A model generated the notes under the pieces. It was not told where the DNA came from. It saw only the letters and a program-made list of their open reading frames with translations, and did no database searches. Source: Piezodorus guildinii (lineage: Eukaryota > Arthropoda > Insecta > Hemiptera > Pentatomidae). From it: a stretch of DNA of 64,000 nucleotides. The position numbers and the translations under genes are program-made. Where the stretch lies: contig CM041292.1 in the NCBI GenBank assembly GCA_023052935.1, positions 172,050,900 through 172,114,899 of the forward strand, given 5' to 3'. Shown piece by piece: positions 10,985-22,030 of this stretch. Position 1 is the stretch's first letter. Each line of letters begins with the position of its first letter.

Positions 10985-11360
10985 ACACGTTACTATCGAT
11001 TATTAGACCGCGCGCTTGTGCATCGAGGATTTTTTTTTATTCTATACCCAAAATCGTGGGTTCAAACCCGAGATCCTATCATATTTTGTTTAATTTTTGT
11101 ACCAAAATTATAAAAAAAAATTTAAATTCTTTTCGAAGGACGAAATAACTAAAGATTTTTTACACCTTTTAAAAATTCTAGACCCATCTGCCGCGTTTGA
11201 AAGCGCGAAAATAGATATATAATACAAATCCTTAACCACCTACTAAACCTTTTAAGAGTCGCCAATGGTGATACGTGGCAAGCATAGCAGCCATCTATGC
11301 CCAAGGTCGGGGGGTGAAACCCGTAAGAATGCTCTATCATATTGGTTATTTCGTCCTTCA
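10985..11360. repeat. Cluster of decayed SINE-A heads
   Basis: Three short pieces: a B-box-like GTGGGTTCAAACCCGAGA at about 11056 (+), a minus-strand body piece at 11125-11235 (TTCGAAGGACGAAATAACT), and a plus-strand head at about 11265-11325 (GTGGCAAGCATAGCAGCC). The last two face each other as an imperfect inverted pair. Confidence 0.5.
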
Positions 11361-12102
11361 AAAGAAATGTAAAAAGATATGAATATGGTTAAAAAATATA
11401 TAATTTGATTGGATAAGATGTTACTCGTCTTTAACGCGGTGGACACACATACAGTGCGCAGTAAGAGGTGTCATAACCTCAAACGGAAAATTGGTCAATT
11501 TCACTCGCTTACTGCACTCCCACCTCGAGTCCAACTATTCTTTTCTTAATTTTAGTAGCCAATTCAAATTCTAACCTTGCTTTCTAGCATCTATGGAAAC
11601 GAATAAGCTAATATGAATATGCAAGCGTTTAAAAATGAGACAAAACTCTTTCTCTTGTAAACTGAGAAATGAGATCTACGTTTAATAAAAAAAAAAATAA
11701 ATAAATAAAATAAAAAAAATAAATAACAGTAAAAAGAAGTAATTTGACGCAAAACTATTCCTTTAAAAAACACTCTTGCAACAAAAAAAACCCCAGCAAA
11801 CTTTAGAAAGACTGCATCACACAGAAAGGGAACAAGCTTCTTCGCGTCAAGGTCTTAGAATATTTTTTAGTGTGACTTTTTGAAGTCAACATGAAAAAAC
11901 CTTTTTTTTTTAATTTGAATCTTTCAGTGTAAAACGCTGAGGATGAAATCTTGGTATGGTGGTAGAGAACGACGGAGTCATAAGAAGTGTATTTATAAAC
12001 GTTCATTTATAAATTTTAGAAAACTTTACAGGTGGCGCAAAGAACTCTCATTAATGTATTATATACTAATTAACTTGGTTTTCTTTGTATTAAATTCTAG
12101 AG
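11361..12102. other. Unassigned; end may belong to the Penelope-like fragment
   Basis: No gene seen. From about 12015 the sequence (ACTTTACAGGTGGCGCAAA) resembles 26800-26830, which also precedes a Penelope-like remnant. Confidence 0.35.
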
Positions 12103-12600
12103 TTGTTTTTTTATATCATTTTAAGAGCTTATTTATTTAAGGAAAAATTATTTAAAAAAAAAAATGAAACCATGCGTTTGGATAGACAAGTTTCAAGTAT
12201 GTTTCGGAATGAAATGAAATATGTACTCAGTACACCGAATTTCTTAACCATTAGAATGTCAAAACATCGATTTCGTAGAAGATGTCCTAAAGTCCTTTTT
12301 GGAAATAAATTTATCGATTCTAAAGTAATAAATACATTTTGTTGCAAACATATATTATTACTACATGGTAAGAATATTTATATTGAGGGTGTATTATCCG
12401 AACACGCTATATCCCTTGACCATCATTTTGATTTTGATAATCCTGAAATCCTAGCCACCGTACCTAACTACAAAAAGCGACTCCTCTCCGAAGCTATATA
12501 TATCCATATGGAAAAAGATCGAGTACCCGTATATCATAAAACTGACAAAGAGATAATTTCTCCCTCGTATGCTAACATCTTCCGTCTCCTTAAATTATAA
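12103..12600 (+). pseudogene. Penelope-like element: C-terminal GIY-YIG endonuclease remnant
   Basis: A 165-codon ORF. The last 90 residues resemble the end of the GIY-YIG endonuclease domain of Penelope-like elements: GVLSEHAISLDHHFDFD (about 95-111), PNYKKRLLSEAIYIH (121-135, with the glutamate expected to be catalytic), and a terminal SPSYANIFRLLK. In Penelope elements this domain nicks target DNA for reverse transcription and follows the RT in one ORF. Here the RT and the GIY and YIG motifs are missing, so it is a 5'-truncated remnant; the listed start has no meaning for the original protein. It reads towards the hammerhead-like motif at 13235 in the same direction. The identification rests on motif spacing only. 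Confidence 0.7.
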
Positions 12601-13000
12601 CTCTATCACTTTATTGTACAAATTGCTTGTGTAATGTATATTTTATTTATTTACTGTATATTTATCTTTTTGTTTACAACACCTCTGGTTCTTGTTTTTG
12701 TTATTTATTTATTTATTTTTTTTTTTTTGTTTTTTTATTATATACCTCATGATCTTTTAAATACCTCAGATTCTAGTGTTTATAATTTTCTGTTAAAAAT
12801 GTTCAGCCTTATTGTACATACGGATATATTATTTTTGTTTTTTTCCATTATATAATTTTGTAAAACTTTTTAAAAACAAAGATAAGCTGTAGTATTTACA
12901 CTTAAAGGGGAAAACCTTCAGGGCTTTTACACGAACCCCTCCCCATACTACCTATGTTTATGGTTTTCCTCAGTTTATGCTTGGACATGGCTCAGTAATG

Positions 13001-13235
13001 GTACGTTTATATATATATGTTTTTTTTACTTTTATATTAAAGTCTAAAGTTCTGTAAAATTTGTTATGCTTATCATCATCAGATTATGTATCATATTATC
13101 ATTATTTGTATCTATAATATTTAAGTATGTTGGTATATTTTCTGTTTTATTTCAAATGTTATCATTGTCACTACATTCAGAAGAAAATTTTCATTATCAT
13201 ATTAATATGTATCTCTTTTGTTCTGATGTTTGTAG
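13001..13235 (+). other. Intron-like GT...AG segment inside the Penelope-like 3' region
   Basis: Starts GTACGT, ends in a T-rich tract and TTTGTAG, 235 nt. The flanks join as CAGTAATG/CCCTGATGATGG. Foldback F1 at 5006-5020 has CAGCAATG immediately followed by CCCTGATGATGG, with nothing between. Penelope-like elements are known to retain introns. An insertion that happens to have these ends is the alternative, but the exact junction and both splice dinucleotides favour an intron. Confidence 0.6.
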
Positions 13236-13274
13236 CCCTGATGATGGCTCACAAGCTTGAGCCGAAACGTTGGC
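13235..13274 (+). ncRNA. Hammerhead-like motif, copy 4
   Basis: GCC-CTGATGA-T, stem II GGCTCA/TGAGCC (six Watson-Crick pairs) with loop CAAGCT, GAAACGTT, GGC. Same orientation as the upstream endonuclease fragment. Confidence 0.55.
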
Positions 13275-13330
13275 AAAATTAAAAACTTTTCAAAAAAGAC
13301 TGATTCCTGACTATTCCACCTATAATATTA

Positions 13331-13614
13331 TAATGGTAAGAATATTTGTACTAAACTTACTACCTTTTTTCCTTTAATGAAGAGCATTGCTTAACATATT
13401 TTGATAATTAATGCTAGTCTTTGTGAGTGTGGAATTTTCGAAGAATAAATAAATGAATTTTACATATGCTCACAATACTACTGATGCACAAAGTTACAAA
13501 ATTATCATAACAATTTCTTACATATCATCCCATTATACATCTACAATGTCTTTGACCTTTGATGCCTTCTACAAATGTGATTTTGAATTTCACTGCGTTT
13601 TTAGCTAATTTTTT
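13331..13614. other. Unassigned stretch
   Basis: Nothing recognised. Confidence 0.3.
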
Positions 13615-14511
13615 ACTTTCACTTACTATATATAGTAAGGAAAGTATTGCGATCGTGAAAATTTTCGAATTCCAGTTTTCAACGGAAATACACGTTTTAG
13701 GGTCCCCTGAGTCCAAATAACCAAGTCCCGCAAAAAGGTCTGTGTGTGTGTGTGTCTGTGGTAACTCCCGGGCGGAAACGGTAAGTCCTATGAAACTGAA
13801 ATTTCATATTTAAGACAACTATACGCCCGAGACGTGACAAAACTTTTTTCATCAAAATGAGCTTACCAGAAGAGGCACTTTATACCATGCATTTTGCACC
13901 TTTTTTCGATTTTATCAAAAACGGTTCCGACGATTTTGATTAAACTCGCTATATCGATGTAAAATTAAATGGGCTTTAATATCATGTAGGTTTTATTTGG
14001 ATAAAAATGGTCTGACAGGGCTTAAATGCCGATATTTTAAATTTTCTTCCTCTAAAGTACCTTTAATTTTTTAGATTCAATAATAATAACTAGATTATCT
14101 TGTTAGCGCTGATGAAAAACAGGTAAATATATAAATTGAATAAATTCGATACCCAACTAAAGGAGAAAACAGAAAAAATATATTTTTAATGCAACTTTTT
14201 TGTTTTTGAACATAAGAGCAGTAATATAGATGTATGATATACCGTTGGAAAGCTAAAGATTTTAGAAAAAATGTCATCTCATACACAAGCTTTTAGAAGT
14301 TAATAGAGAGTGATGAGAAGAAGATAAAACTAACTGATTATTTTAGATAATAATATAATAGATTTTTTAATAAAACACATGTTTATATATAAATTAAATT
14401 TGATTAATTCCTTAATAGTTTCACGTATTTTTATCTCTAACTGTATTTGAAAATTCTTTCATTGATTTTAAAAATCGAGGTAAGTGAAAGTCGTGTGTTG
14501 CCCGCACCAGA
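13615..14511 (+). mobile_element. Family T element, full-length
   Basis: About 900 bp. It opens with ACTTTCACTTAC and closes with GTAAGTGAAAGT (14480-14491), a perfect 12-bp inverted pair, then a further CGTGTGTTGCCCGCACCAGA. The first 30 bp are also palindromic (CTTACTATATATAGTAAG inside). A TG microsatellite follows at about 13740. No transposase is encoded; the short minus-strand ORFs are not conserved as proteins. It behaves like a non-autonomous element present in at least a dozen copies here. Class unresolved. Confidence 0.75.
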
Positions 14512-15085
14512 TTTTTTTTAAACATTTATTATAGTGATATTTACTACTGTATTAACAAAAAATACATCAAGTAAATGCGAACATTGAGATATGGGCATGA
14601 TAGGCGTGGGAAGAAACTGTCCGGAGGTAGCACTTCAGAGTTTTTTGAATCAGTAGGTCTCGAGGGCGTCGTCTTTTCGGCCGTCTAGGAGGATATCAGC
14701 AATCGAAGGAGATGAGAGGCTGCGGACAAGTGATTTGGATGGACAGGTAATTTGGAGTGAAAGGAAGTATATCTAATTCGGGATAAGTCTGCATGCGACT
14801 AATGTCTTTATATATTATTTTATTGATGACAAAGTAAGGGGTATTTAGTATCTTTCGGAGGGTTTTGGATTGCAAGGATTGGATGCGAGAGGAATTTATC
14901 GGGTAGGTGGACCCCATAGTTCAATTTCATATGTCCAAATAGGCCTAAGTATAGTAGTATAAATTAGTTTTTTGTACTAGGTAGAAAGTTTTGAACGTTT
15001 GTCAAGTAAATGTTGCAATAAACGATATCTGCGTGCTGTTTCTTGTCGTTTCAGTCTAATGTGAGGATCAAGCTTAATTAAATCA
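14512..15085 (-). mobile_element. Jockey-like LINE fragment, J3
   Basis: The poly-A end (poly-T on the plus strand) lies directly against the T element's terminus. Minus strand carries the 3' UTR, the ORF2 C-terminus (PINSSRIQSLQSKTLRKILN then TPYFV), and upstream LKRQETA before breaking off near 15085. Frameshifted and 5'-truncated. Confidence 0.87.
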
Positions 15086-15479
15086 CTTATCTGATTAATG
15101 TATAAATACTCTATACATATTTTGCTCTATAATATTACTTTTCTTTCATGCCTAAAGTTTTTCACAAGAAATATGAGTGGAGTGTAAAAGTTTTTCTTAT
15201 GGCACGTAACGTTCTGAAGGAGGAGTATAGTTAAGCTAAACCCTTGGAATTTCCCGGGGAAGAAGGTGGGGTGGGATTCGCTGAGTGTGACTGATTACTC
15301 AGGTAATCGCGTTAAAAAGTGGGAAAAAAGTAACTCTTGGGAGACGGCCTCCCAAGTAGCTGGAAAAAAGAACGAAGGTTGTTGAGGTTCAGAAATCTTA
15401 ACCTTCTCATTCCTTATCTAAATAGTTCTAAGCCAGAATTACTTTAAACATATTCACTCCAGATATTTACAATATAATC
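15086..15479. other. Unassigned stretch
   Basis: Nothing recognised; slightly GC-richer at 15235-15360. Confidence 0.3.
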
Positions 15480-15810
15480 CAGGAATATACAAGTATATAT
15501 AAGTTGAGGGAATTTGAAAAACAACCAAGGGAGAAAACTGAAAAAATATTTTTTTAATGCAATTTTTTGTTTTCGAACATAAGAACAGTAATATGCACGT
15601 ACATGTATGATATACCGTCGGAAAGCTAAAAATTTTAGAAACAATATCATCGTACACACATAATTTTAAAAGTTAACGGAAAGTAATGAAAAGCCGATAA
15701 ACAGACTGACGTAGATAATAATATCATAAAAATTCCATAACACACATGTTTCTATTAAAATATTATTATAATCTACACCTGTCACTTTTCCGCGACATTA
15801 AGCAGATGCA

Positions 15811-15871
<61 letters not shown>

Positions 15872-16012
15872 TATAAAACTTAATTTTAATAATTCCTTAA
15901 CAATTTATTTTCACTAAATGTTTTGAAACATCCTCATAGCAACAGATATATCCTTATAATAGATTATAATAACAACGAAGGTAAGTGAAAGTCGTGAGTC
16001 GCGTGCACCAGA
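15480..16012 (+). mobile_element. Family T element, 3' half
   Basis: Matches T from AACCAAGGGAGAAAACTGAA to the terminus GGTAAGTGAAAGTCGTGAGT and GCACCAGA. A (TA)n run at 15814-15865 expands its interior. Confidence 0.75.
15814..15865. repeat. (TA)n microsatellite
   Basis: About 26 uninterrupted TA units inside a family T copy. Confidence 0.95.
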
Positions 16013-17275
16013 TTTTCTTAATTTTTATTTCAGCCATTTCAAGTTGTAATAATAACTATAACAATTTCCTTCCTAATATATAGTAGTATGACTCGATGGT
16101 TAAAGTAAGACGCTCCCCACAATTTTCTATAAACGTGTAGTTTATACAACTCTCTTCCCGGCAGACGGTTAGCAACGGTTTCCCTTTTCTTCCGTTTCGT
16201 AAAAATAAAGAAAACACCAGAGGCAACCTCGGGCAATAAAGACAAACATGTTATTAGGGAATTACGTGGAGTATTGTTGCGGATAGGAGGGCTAAACAAA
16301 CCTAGAACAGGCCGTATGCTCTCTGTTTCTTAGCCCAGTTTACTTCTTCTGAATCACCGGCAATAATAGAAACTTTTTTTTTTTAATTCCTTGTTTAGAA
16401 TCTGCCAGAATAAGGTTTACAAAATCTGTTTTGAATTAGACAAAAACATTTAGGTAAGATACATTGCCTAACTAACTGCGCATCGTACCTATCACTAAAA
16501 ATGTAAAGTTTCGAAGAAAAATGTAAGCTAATGAGAAGAAAATTAACAATCACGATTCGACATAGACTATTCTAACGGGTATATATACAATGCGAATTAA
16601 CTTGTCTGTATAGGTTTTGTTTGCGAATACGCGTCCGTTGAAGATCAATATTGAGTTTAAGTGGGTAAATAAAATGGAAGAAATACGGCTTCTTTTTGCA
16701 TCTTCATTAGACAAAAATAGGAGGCACTGAATTCTTACATGAGAGCTCTAGATTTATTGTTAGCCTTTATAGAAGATATGCTCTATCTTCTATGGTTAAG
16801 CTGTTTATTGATTATCTCCATAGGTAGAAACGTAATCAACTGAGAAAATATGTCAGTGATTTAATTTACTTCGGTGATATCGGAAATAAAAAGTATAAAA
16901 TATAGGAAGACAGAAGTTGATAGGTGCTGCGATCGATGATATACTTAAATAAGGAAACTTATTGTCTACCAAGGTTTCAGCCTAAATTGTGGGGCTCTGT
17001 TAGAGAATATAATAAATGAGATAACCAATAAAATCATAAATAAAAGATGGTAACCAATATTAATATAAGATAAATATTGGAATATTTGCGGAATGTTTAC
17101 TTAAACAAACAGTAGATGAAAGTTATGATAATTTGGTATGTAATACTATTAATGGTTCATTTGTGGTGTATAAAGGGATACGTTAAAAAATAACATATTA
17201 TAAATAAACATTAAAATTAAGAAGAAAAATAATATTGGTAAGTTGAAAATTAACGTAAGGTAGTATATGTAATTG
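16013..17275. other. Unassigned stretch
   Basis: No gene or repeat match. 16110-16320 is GC-richer and contains a minus-strand ORF (16299-16039) without a recognised domain. Confidence 0.3.
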
Positions 17276-17548
17276 GGAGCCCGTGGCTGAGTGGCTAACG
17301 TGCTAGTCTCTCATGCTAAAGATTGTGAGTTAAAATCCCAGTCCCGGCGGGACTTTTATAAGGATGTAAATAGATGGGGATTCACTCAGAGCCTCTCCCC
17401 CGGATATGTGAGACCCGTCAGCCAAATGGTGGCCACTTAAAAATTAGGCGTAGGGAGTGATGACCCTACACTACAAAATGCATCGTGAAACCTGAGTGAG
17501 CCCACGACCTAGCCATGTAGCTTGTCGAGCCACAGGAAGAAGGAAGAA
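17276..17548 (+). mobile_element. SINE-B copy 2
   Basis: Begins GGGAGCCCGTGGCTGAGTGG with an A-box-like TGGCTGAGTGG; the B box is slightly decayed (GAGTTAAAATCCC). The body repeats CCCAGTCCCGGCGGGAC, GTCAGCCAAATGGTGG and GACCCTACACTACAAAATG, and ends in an AGGAAGAAGGAAGAA tail. Flanks TATATGTAATTG and ATATTTGTAATTG look like a target duplication. Confidence 0.88.
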
Positions 17549-17821
17549 TATTTGTAATTGTTCAGCATTCCTTATTCTAACATCATGTCTTCAATGAACT
17601 ACTTCGAAACTCATAACTTCTAGCATAATACGTTCAACAGTAAAAACGTTTTTACTGTATTTATTTTTTATTTATTATAACATAATATTTCATACTTAAA
17701 ATACCTTCGGGTAATAAAAGGTCCTTTACTTGTAAATTGTATCCATTACTATTGTAAATTATATAATTAATTTGAGGTTTGAAACAAGAAAAAATTGATT
17801 GTCAAAAAAAACTGTACCTTC

Positions 17822-18078
17822 AGTTTTGGGCTGAGTACATATTTAGAGATTTTCGTATTGTATCGCGGCCTACTCCCGTGTAAGGAGGTGATTAGACCTT
17901 GATCACGCTTAGCTACCAGGGTTTTTCCCGAATTCTTGGGTACCCACTTAACAGAGGTTGGGTGTGCCGCAGGAGGGTCTCCATGCCCAAAGGGCTGCTC
18001 GAGTAAATAATTCTGTCTGAGCTGAGGTTTGAAACCGGAGAACAGTAGACTAGTACTCTGCCCACTACTCTTCCTACT
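17822..18078 (-). mobile_element. SINE-C copy, degenerate
   Basis: Plus-strand order is 3' tail to head: GGGCTGAGTACATA, AGGAGGTGATTAG, GGAGGGTCTCCATGCCC, then the head with TAGTACTCTGCCCACTACTC. It matches the reversed SINE-C at 46710-47012 with heavy decay. Confidence 0.65.
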
Positions 18079-18786
18079 ATTAAGAAAGGGTCATAAGAAT
18101 ATATAATAGAACGAGTGAAAGGATGTTGAAGCGAATCTGAGGACGTTTCGGTTTTGAGATAGGAATGACAACGGACAGGATGGTGGTTCTTCACCAACCA
18201 TATCAGTTTGTCTATTCATTTTACCTAAGTATTTTAACAATGACTTAATTGCACAAGCTGATAACAGAAATATATTTCGGTATTAAACGAGTAAACGCTT
18301 AGTGATAAAGGAAGTAAAATGTTAATGATTCTAATGAAATACGTGAAAATACCTCATTTAATTTTATCTACGAAGTACTTAGTCAGTTTCAATGAAGGTT
18401 TGCTTAGATTGAGAAACTCATATCCTCCTCCGACGAAAAGAAAACACGACAGATACCTTGAAAAAGAATTTACGAAAGATATGAAAAGTGGAGATAATCT
18501 AGGAGCGGTGATAAGGCATAGCTAGAAGAGAGGCTAACATTTAGCCATTTCTATAAATATCAAAAGGCGAGATAACTCCTCTTTGATGTCGTTCGGCGAG
18601 GACAGCCTCTTCCATCGCCGCTTCAACCAATATTCGCTTTAGGGTCGATATCGCTTCTTTCAAAGCGTCTACCGCCGTCATTTCTTAAGTTTAGCCCACT
18701 CGATGAGACATTCCTTTAAAACGGGTATTTGAGACATCAGTATCTCATACCACGGGATGGTATAATAATTAAACGGTTGTCTATAT
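18079..18786. other. Unassigned; contains a small coding-like ORF
   Basis: See the ORF at 18541-18681. A 68-codon plus-strand ORF at 18319-18525 has no recognised domain. Confidence 0.3.
18541..18681 (-). other. Small ORF, 46 codons, unknown
   Basis: Minus-strand ATG at 18681 and TAA at 18541. It begins MTAVDALKEAISTLKRILVE and would form an amphipathic helix rich in A, E and L. Its base composition is more balanced than the surrounding AT-rich DNA, as in coding DNA. No family recognised. It may be chance or a gene fragment. Confidence 0.2.
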
Positions 18787-19010
18787 TAGTGGTTCCCAAC
18801 TAAGTCCATGGACTCCTGGGGTCGCGAGATGCAATGTGAAAATTATCTTAATGAAAAACATTTGCGAAGCTTTCACTCGTAAAAAAAAGTCTCACGCGTT
18901 GCACAGACCCATTAAATCAAGCAAGGTAACTGATAGAAAATGGATCCCTATATTTTATTTCTAATTTTTATTTTATTTCATTAAGTAAAATGTTTCGGGA
19001 ATGTCGGATC
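18787..19010 (+). mobile_element. hAT-like derivative, left end
   Basis: AGTGGTTCCCAACTAAGTCC followed by a CTCCTGGGGTCGCGAGAT box parallels the left end of the hAT copy at 55685 (CAGTGGTTCCCAACTGG, GGGGGTCCGCAGA). The right end was not found. Confidence 0.5.
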
Positions 19011-19354
19011 TTAGAGCCTGAGCCTTGGAATATACTATCTTAGTTTATCTTTATCTATTTATTTCAATCGTGGTCACTTAAACGACAATCCGTTATTCAA
19101 ATTAAAAAAAAATCGGATGGGACTTTAAGAATATGATTTGAGGGATCACTTGTAGTTGGGTCAATTATCCCAAACAAAACTTAATTGATTGTAAATATTA
19201 AAATTAAAATTTTTGATTAAAACTACTCAATTATTATAATGACCAGATTTCATCCTTTTTTTTGTTTAAATTTAATTCCCACTTTATTGTTGTATTTATT
19301 TTTTTAAATCAATACTTCTCTGTTCCTTTCTATATTAATTGATTTAAATTAAAG
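19011..19354. other. Unassigned stretch
   Basis: Nothing recognised. Confidence 0.3.
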
Positions 19355-19645
19355 TGGGGATCACTTGTTGCTGGGTGGCTAGCGTAACAGCCTCCCATGC
19401 CAAAGGTCACGGGTTTAAACCCTCAGGTGGTCCTAGGGTATTTTAATGGGAGTAAAAAATCCTTAGTTATGCCGTCCTTCGGAGGGGACGTTAAAAGGTG
19501 GTCCCGAGTCTGTGCGATGTCAGGTACTCGTTAAAGATCCTTATACTAATAAAACCTGGATAGGTAAAATTAAGGACTCCCACTGTAGCATCGTCCGATA
19601 AGCCTTAGTAGCATAAAGTGACGTTAAATCAATAAACAATAAACA
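19355..19645 (+). mobile_element. SINE-A copy 5, full-length
   Basis: Head GGGATCACTTGTTGCTGGGT, A-box-like TGGCTAGCGTAACAG, B box GGGTTTAAACCC, body to ACGTTAAATCAATAAACAAT. One of the best copies in the window. Confidence 0.9.
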
Positions 19646-19994
19646 GAACGTAATTTGCAATAAGTACTATATCAATTTTAGTAAATATTCAGTTATTATT
19701 TATTGAACCGATTAACTTGGATTACTTTTACAGTTAAATGTAAAATTTTTCTTTACTGTGTTAATATATTTTTATTTTTTTACGTTATGAAAGGGACTGA
19801 AGGAACTGAAAGGGCTAAAACACTAGTATGCTAGAATATGGAAATGGAAACGCGCTTTTTATAATTATGTATGAGTTTTTACATATTTTTTATTTTTTTA
19901 TTAAGGGAGTCCGTGCCATGGTACTGATTAGATGAAGGCTAACTAAACTTTGTGGTTCAATACTTTTGTAAAAAGATGTTTTACAAAATTGTTA

Positions 19995-20250
19995 AAGGGA
20001 TGGTTAGGCGAGTTGGTCGAGCGGGTCAGCGCGATACCCATCAACAAGATGATCTTAAACAGCAAATAAAATAATTACGCAGTTTGCATTTCGGAAAAAG
20101 GAATCTTTTAACTCCGCATTTATCCCCCGTCCTCATCCCCTGGCCTGAGAAACCCTGTATAATCTTTAATGGCGAGATAACTGTCAAGAAAAAAATAGTG
20201 TTAAATGAAAATACTAAAAATGAATACAGTCAATACTTATTTAACATCCT
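19995..20250 (+). repeat. Repeat family W, copy 1 (possible SINE)
   Basis: Shares ATAAAATAATTACGC, TTTTAACTC and GGCCTGAGAAACCCTGTATA with 40676-40830. The first 45 bp (GAGTTGGTCGAGCGGGTCAG) look like a tRNA A-box region, but no B box was found. Confidence 0.4.
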
Positions 20251-20639
20251 TACAATTTATTCAAAAAAGTAATTTTCTACCGGTGTACAAAATTCCGAAC
20301 TAAGACAGAAGTCAATCCTAAGAAGCGAATAATTTATGATGATGGCATATATACCATTAACTTAATGAATTTCAGGACCAAGTTTAACATAACTCTCCGG
20401 CGGAAATACCTGACTTTCGGTTACCGGGAATGCCTATCAATAGCATTCCGTGATCTCAGCTAACTGGGTAAGGGTTTCGGTTATATTCATGAGATATTTG
20501 GGAGGGCTGATTTCGAATAATATAATAAAACTCTTTTTGGGGCTGAATAAAATTTCGAAAATTTATTAACAATATCGATCATTCTATAACTGAATGAGGA
20601 ACGGCCTGGTGTTGGGGATATTATATAAAAATATTCTGT

Positions 20640-20868
20640 TGTTCTCCGGATCCCATGTTCGAATTCCAGCTGTAGCAATATAGTTATATATTGTTTAATT
20701 TTATCAGTAGGAGCACAACGGGCTCACAAATGGGCTCCTATAAAGTGGGTACCGAAAAATTGGGTGGAAATCCTGGTGGCTTAGCATGATCTCGGACTAT
20801 TAATCTCATAATATGGCCATTAAGCCTAGAAACAGTACGAATCTCTATATGTGGACCTTTTTTATTTT
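20640..20868 (+). mobile_element. SINE-C copy, 5'-decayed
   Basis: B-box-like ATGTTCGAATTCCAGC, then CCTATAAAGTGGGTACC, TCCTGGTGGCTTAGC and GCCTAGAAACAGTACGAATC as in the full copy at 23954-24270. Confidence 0.75.
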
Positions 20869-21055
20869 GATCGGCGAACCAGAAGAGCCACTTCATACCA
20901 TGGATTTAGCACCTTTTTACGATTAACTAAAAAAGGCTCCAAAGATTTTGATTAAACTAGCTATATCGGTGTAAAATATAATGGAATTTATCATGTAGGT
21001 TAAAATAGTCTGACAGGAATTAAATGTCGATATTTTTAATTTTCTTTCTCTAAAG

Positions 21056-21245
21056 CAGTGCTTCCCAACAAAACATTTTCAATAGACCCCTTCATACAAT
21101 CATTTCAATGGCAAGGACCCCCTAAATCCTAAATATATATATGTGTAAATTTTTGGTGGGCCTGTCTCCAAGGCTTAACAGATATACGTTAAGTTTATTT
21201 AAAACCATTTCCAAATGACCCTTCGCGGACTCCATTTATAGAAAA
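21056..21245 (-). mobile_element. hAT-like derivative
   Basis: CAGTGCTTCCCAACA then AGACCCCTTCATACAATCAT and TTTCAATGGCAAGGACCCCC are the reverse complement of the right-end region at 57510-57585. Confidence 0.6.
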
Positions 21246-21389
21246 AGTATATGATTATGCTGTACCATATAAAACACCGGTGAATAAGTAAGTTAAACGA
21301 ATTTGATTACCAAACAAAGAAGAAATGTGCAAACATATTTTTGTATATAAGAACAGCGATATATCAATGTATAATGTACCGTTTTGGTT

Positions 21390-21815
21390 AATTATTTTCA
21401 ATACATATATTCGCTTGTAACTACGTCATTTTCGACGACAGAGAAAACATTTATTAGTGTTGTTTAACCAAAATACCGCGAATACTTATAAAAAAGTGAA
21501 AAAAGAAAAAAACAAATTTAAATTTTAAATATAAATACGCCTATAACTCGGTTTTGTATAGCTAATTAATAAATAAATAACCAACAAGTGTTATTTTATA
21601 GATGATTACATTTTCGACAACATGAAAAAAGAATCATTGAAATTGGTTGAGAACTAGCCGAGATATAGCGTTTTGAAATCGGCGGTAGTGATATGCTATT
21701 ATCCTTTGACTTATTGCTTTTCATATTACTTAATTGCCTATCTACAGCTATATAAACAGGCATACCCTAATATTGTTATTTGGAAATAATAAACTATCGT
21801 ATAATAATTTGCAGC
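21390..21815 (+). mobile_element. Family U element
   Basis: Starts TTGGTTAATTATTTTCAATA and ends ATAATTTGCAGCGTTTTT. The middle includes GAACTAGCCGAGATATAGCG. Inserted in family T. Confidence 0.7.
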
Positions 21816-22030
21816 GTTTTTATTATCTCATACACAAAAATGTAATGAAAAGCGGATAATACTAAATGATTGTAGCTAATAGTATAATAGATCAATTAAT
21901 GAAACACATGTTTATATCAAACCTAAACATAATTATTTAACTATTTTTTTAATTTAAATTTAATTTAAAGTTCTAAAATTGATTTTAACAACGAAGGTAA
22001 GTGAATGTCGTGAGTTGCGGGCAGAAGATT

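Larger units (their letters stand above)
12601..13330 (+). mobile_element. Penelope-like 3' region (pseudo-LTR-like) with motif and intron-like segment
   Basis: Follows the endonuclease stop. From 12976 (TATGCTTGGACATGGCTCAG) it matches the inner arm of foldback F1, is interrupted at 13001-13235, then matches again through the motif to GACTGATTCCTGACTATTCC at about 13305. This joins the foldback family to a Penelope-like element. Position 3' of the endonuclease is where pseudo-LTR sequence with hammerhead motifs is known in such elements. Confidence 0.6.
20869..22030 (+). mobile_element. Family T element with hAT and U insertions
   Basis: T segments at about 20869-21055, 21285-21389 and 21816-22030. 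A reversed hAT end lies at 21056-21245 and a family U copy at 21390-21815. The 3' end GGTAAGTGAATGTCGTGAGT is retained. Confidence 0.65.

Noticed and set aside
20007..20045. tRNA or SINE-D head at the start of family W
   Set aside because: A-box-like only; no B box and the second W copy lacks the head.
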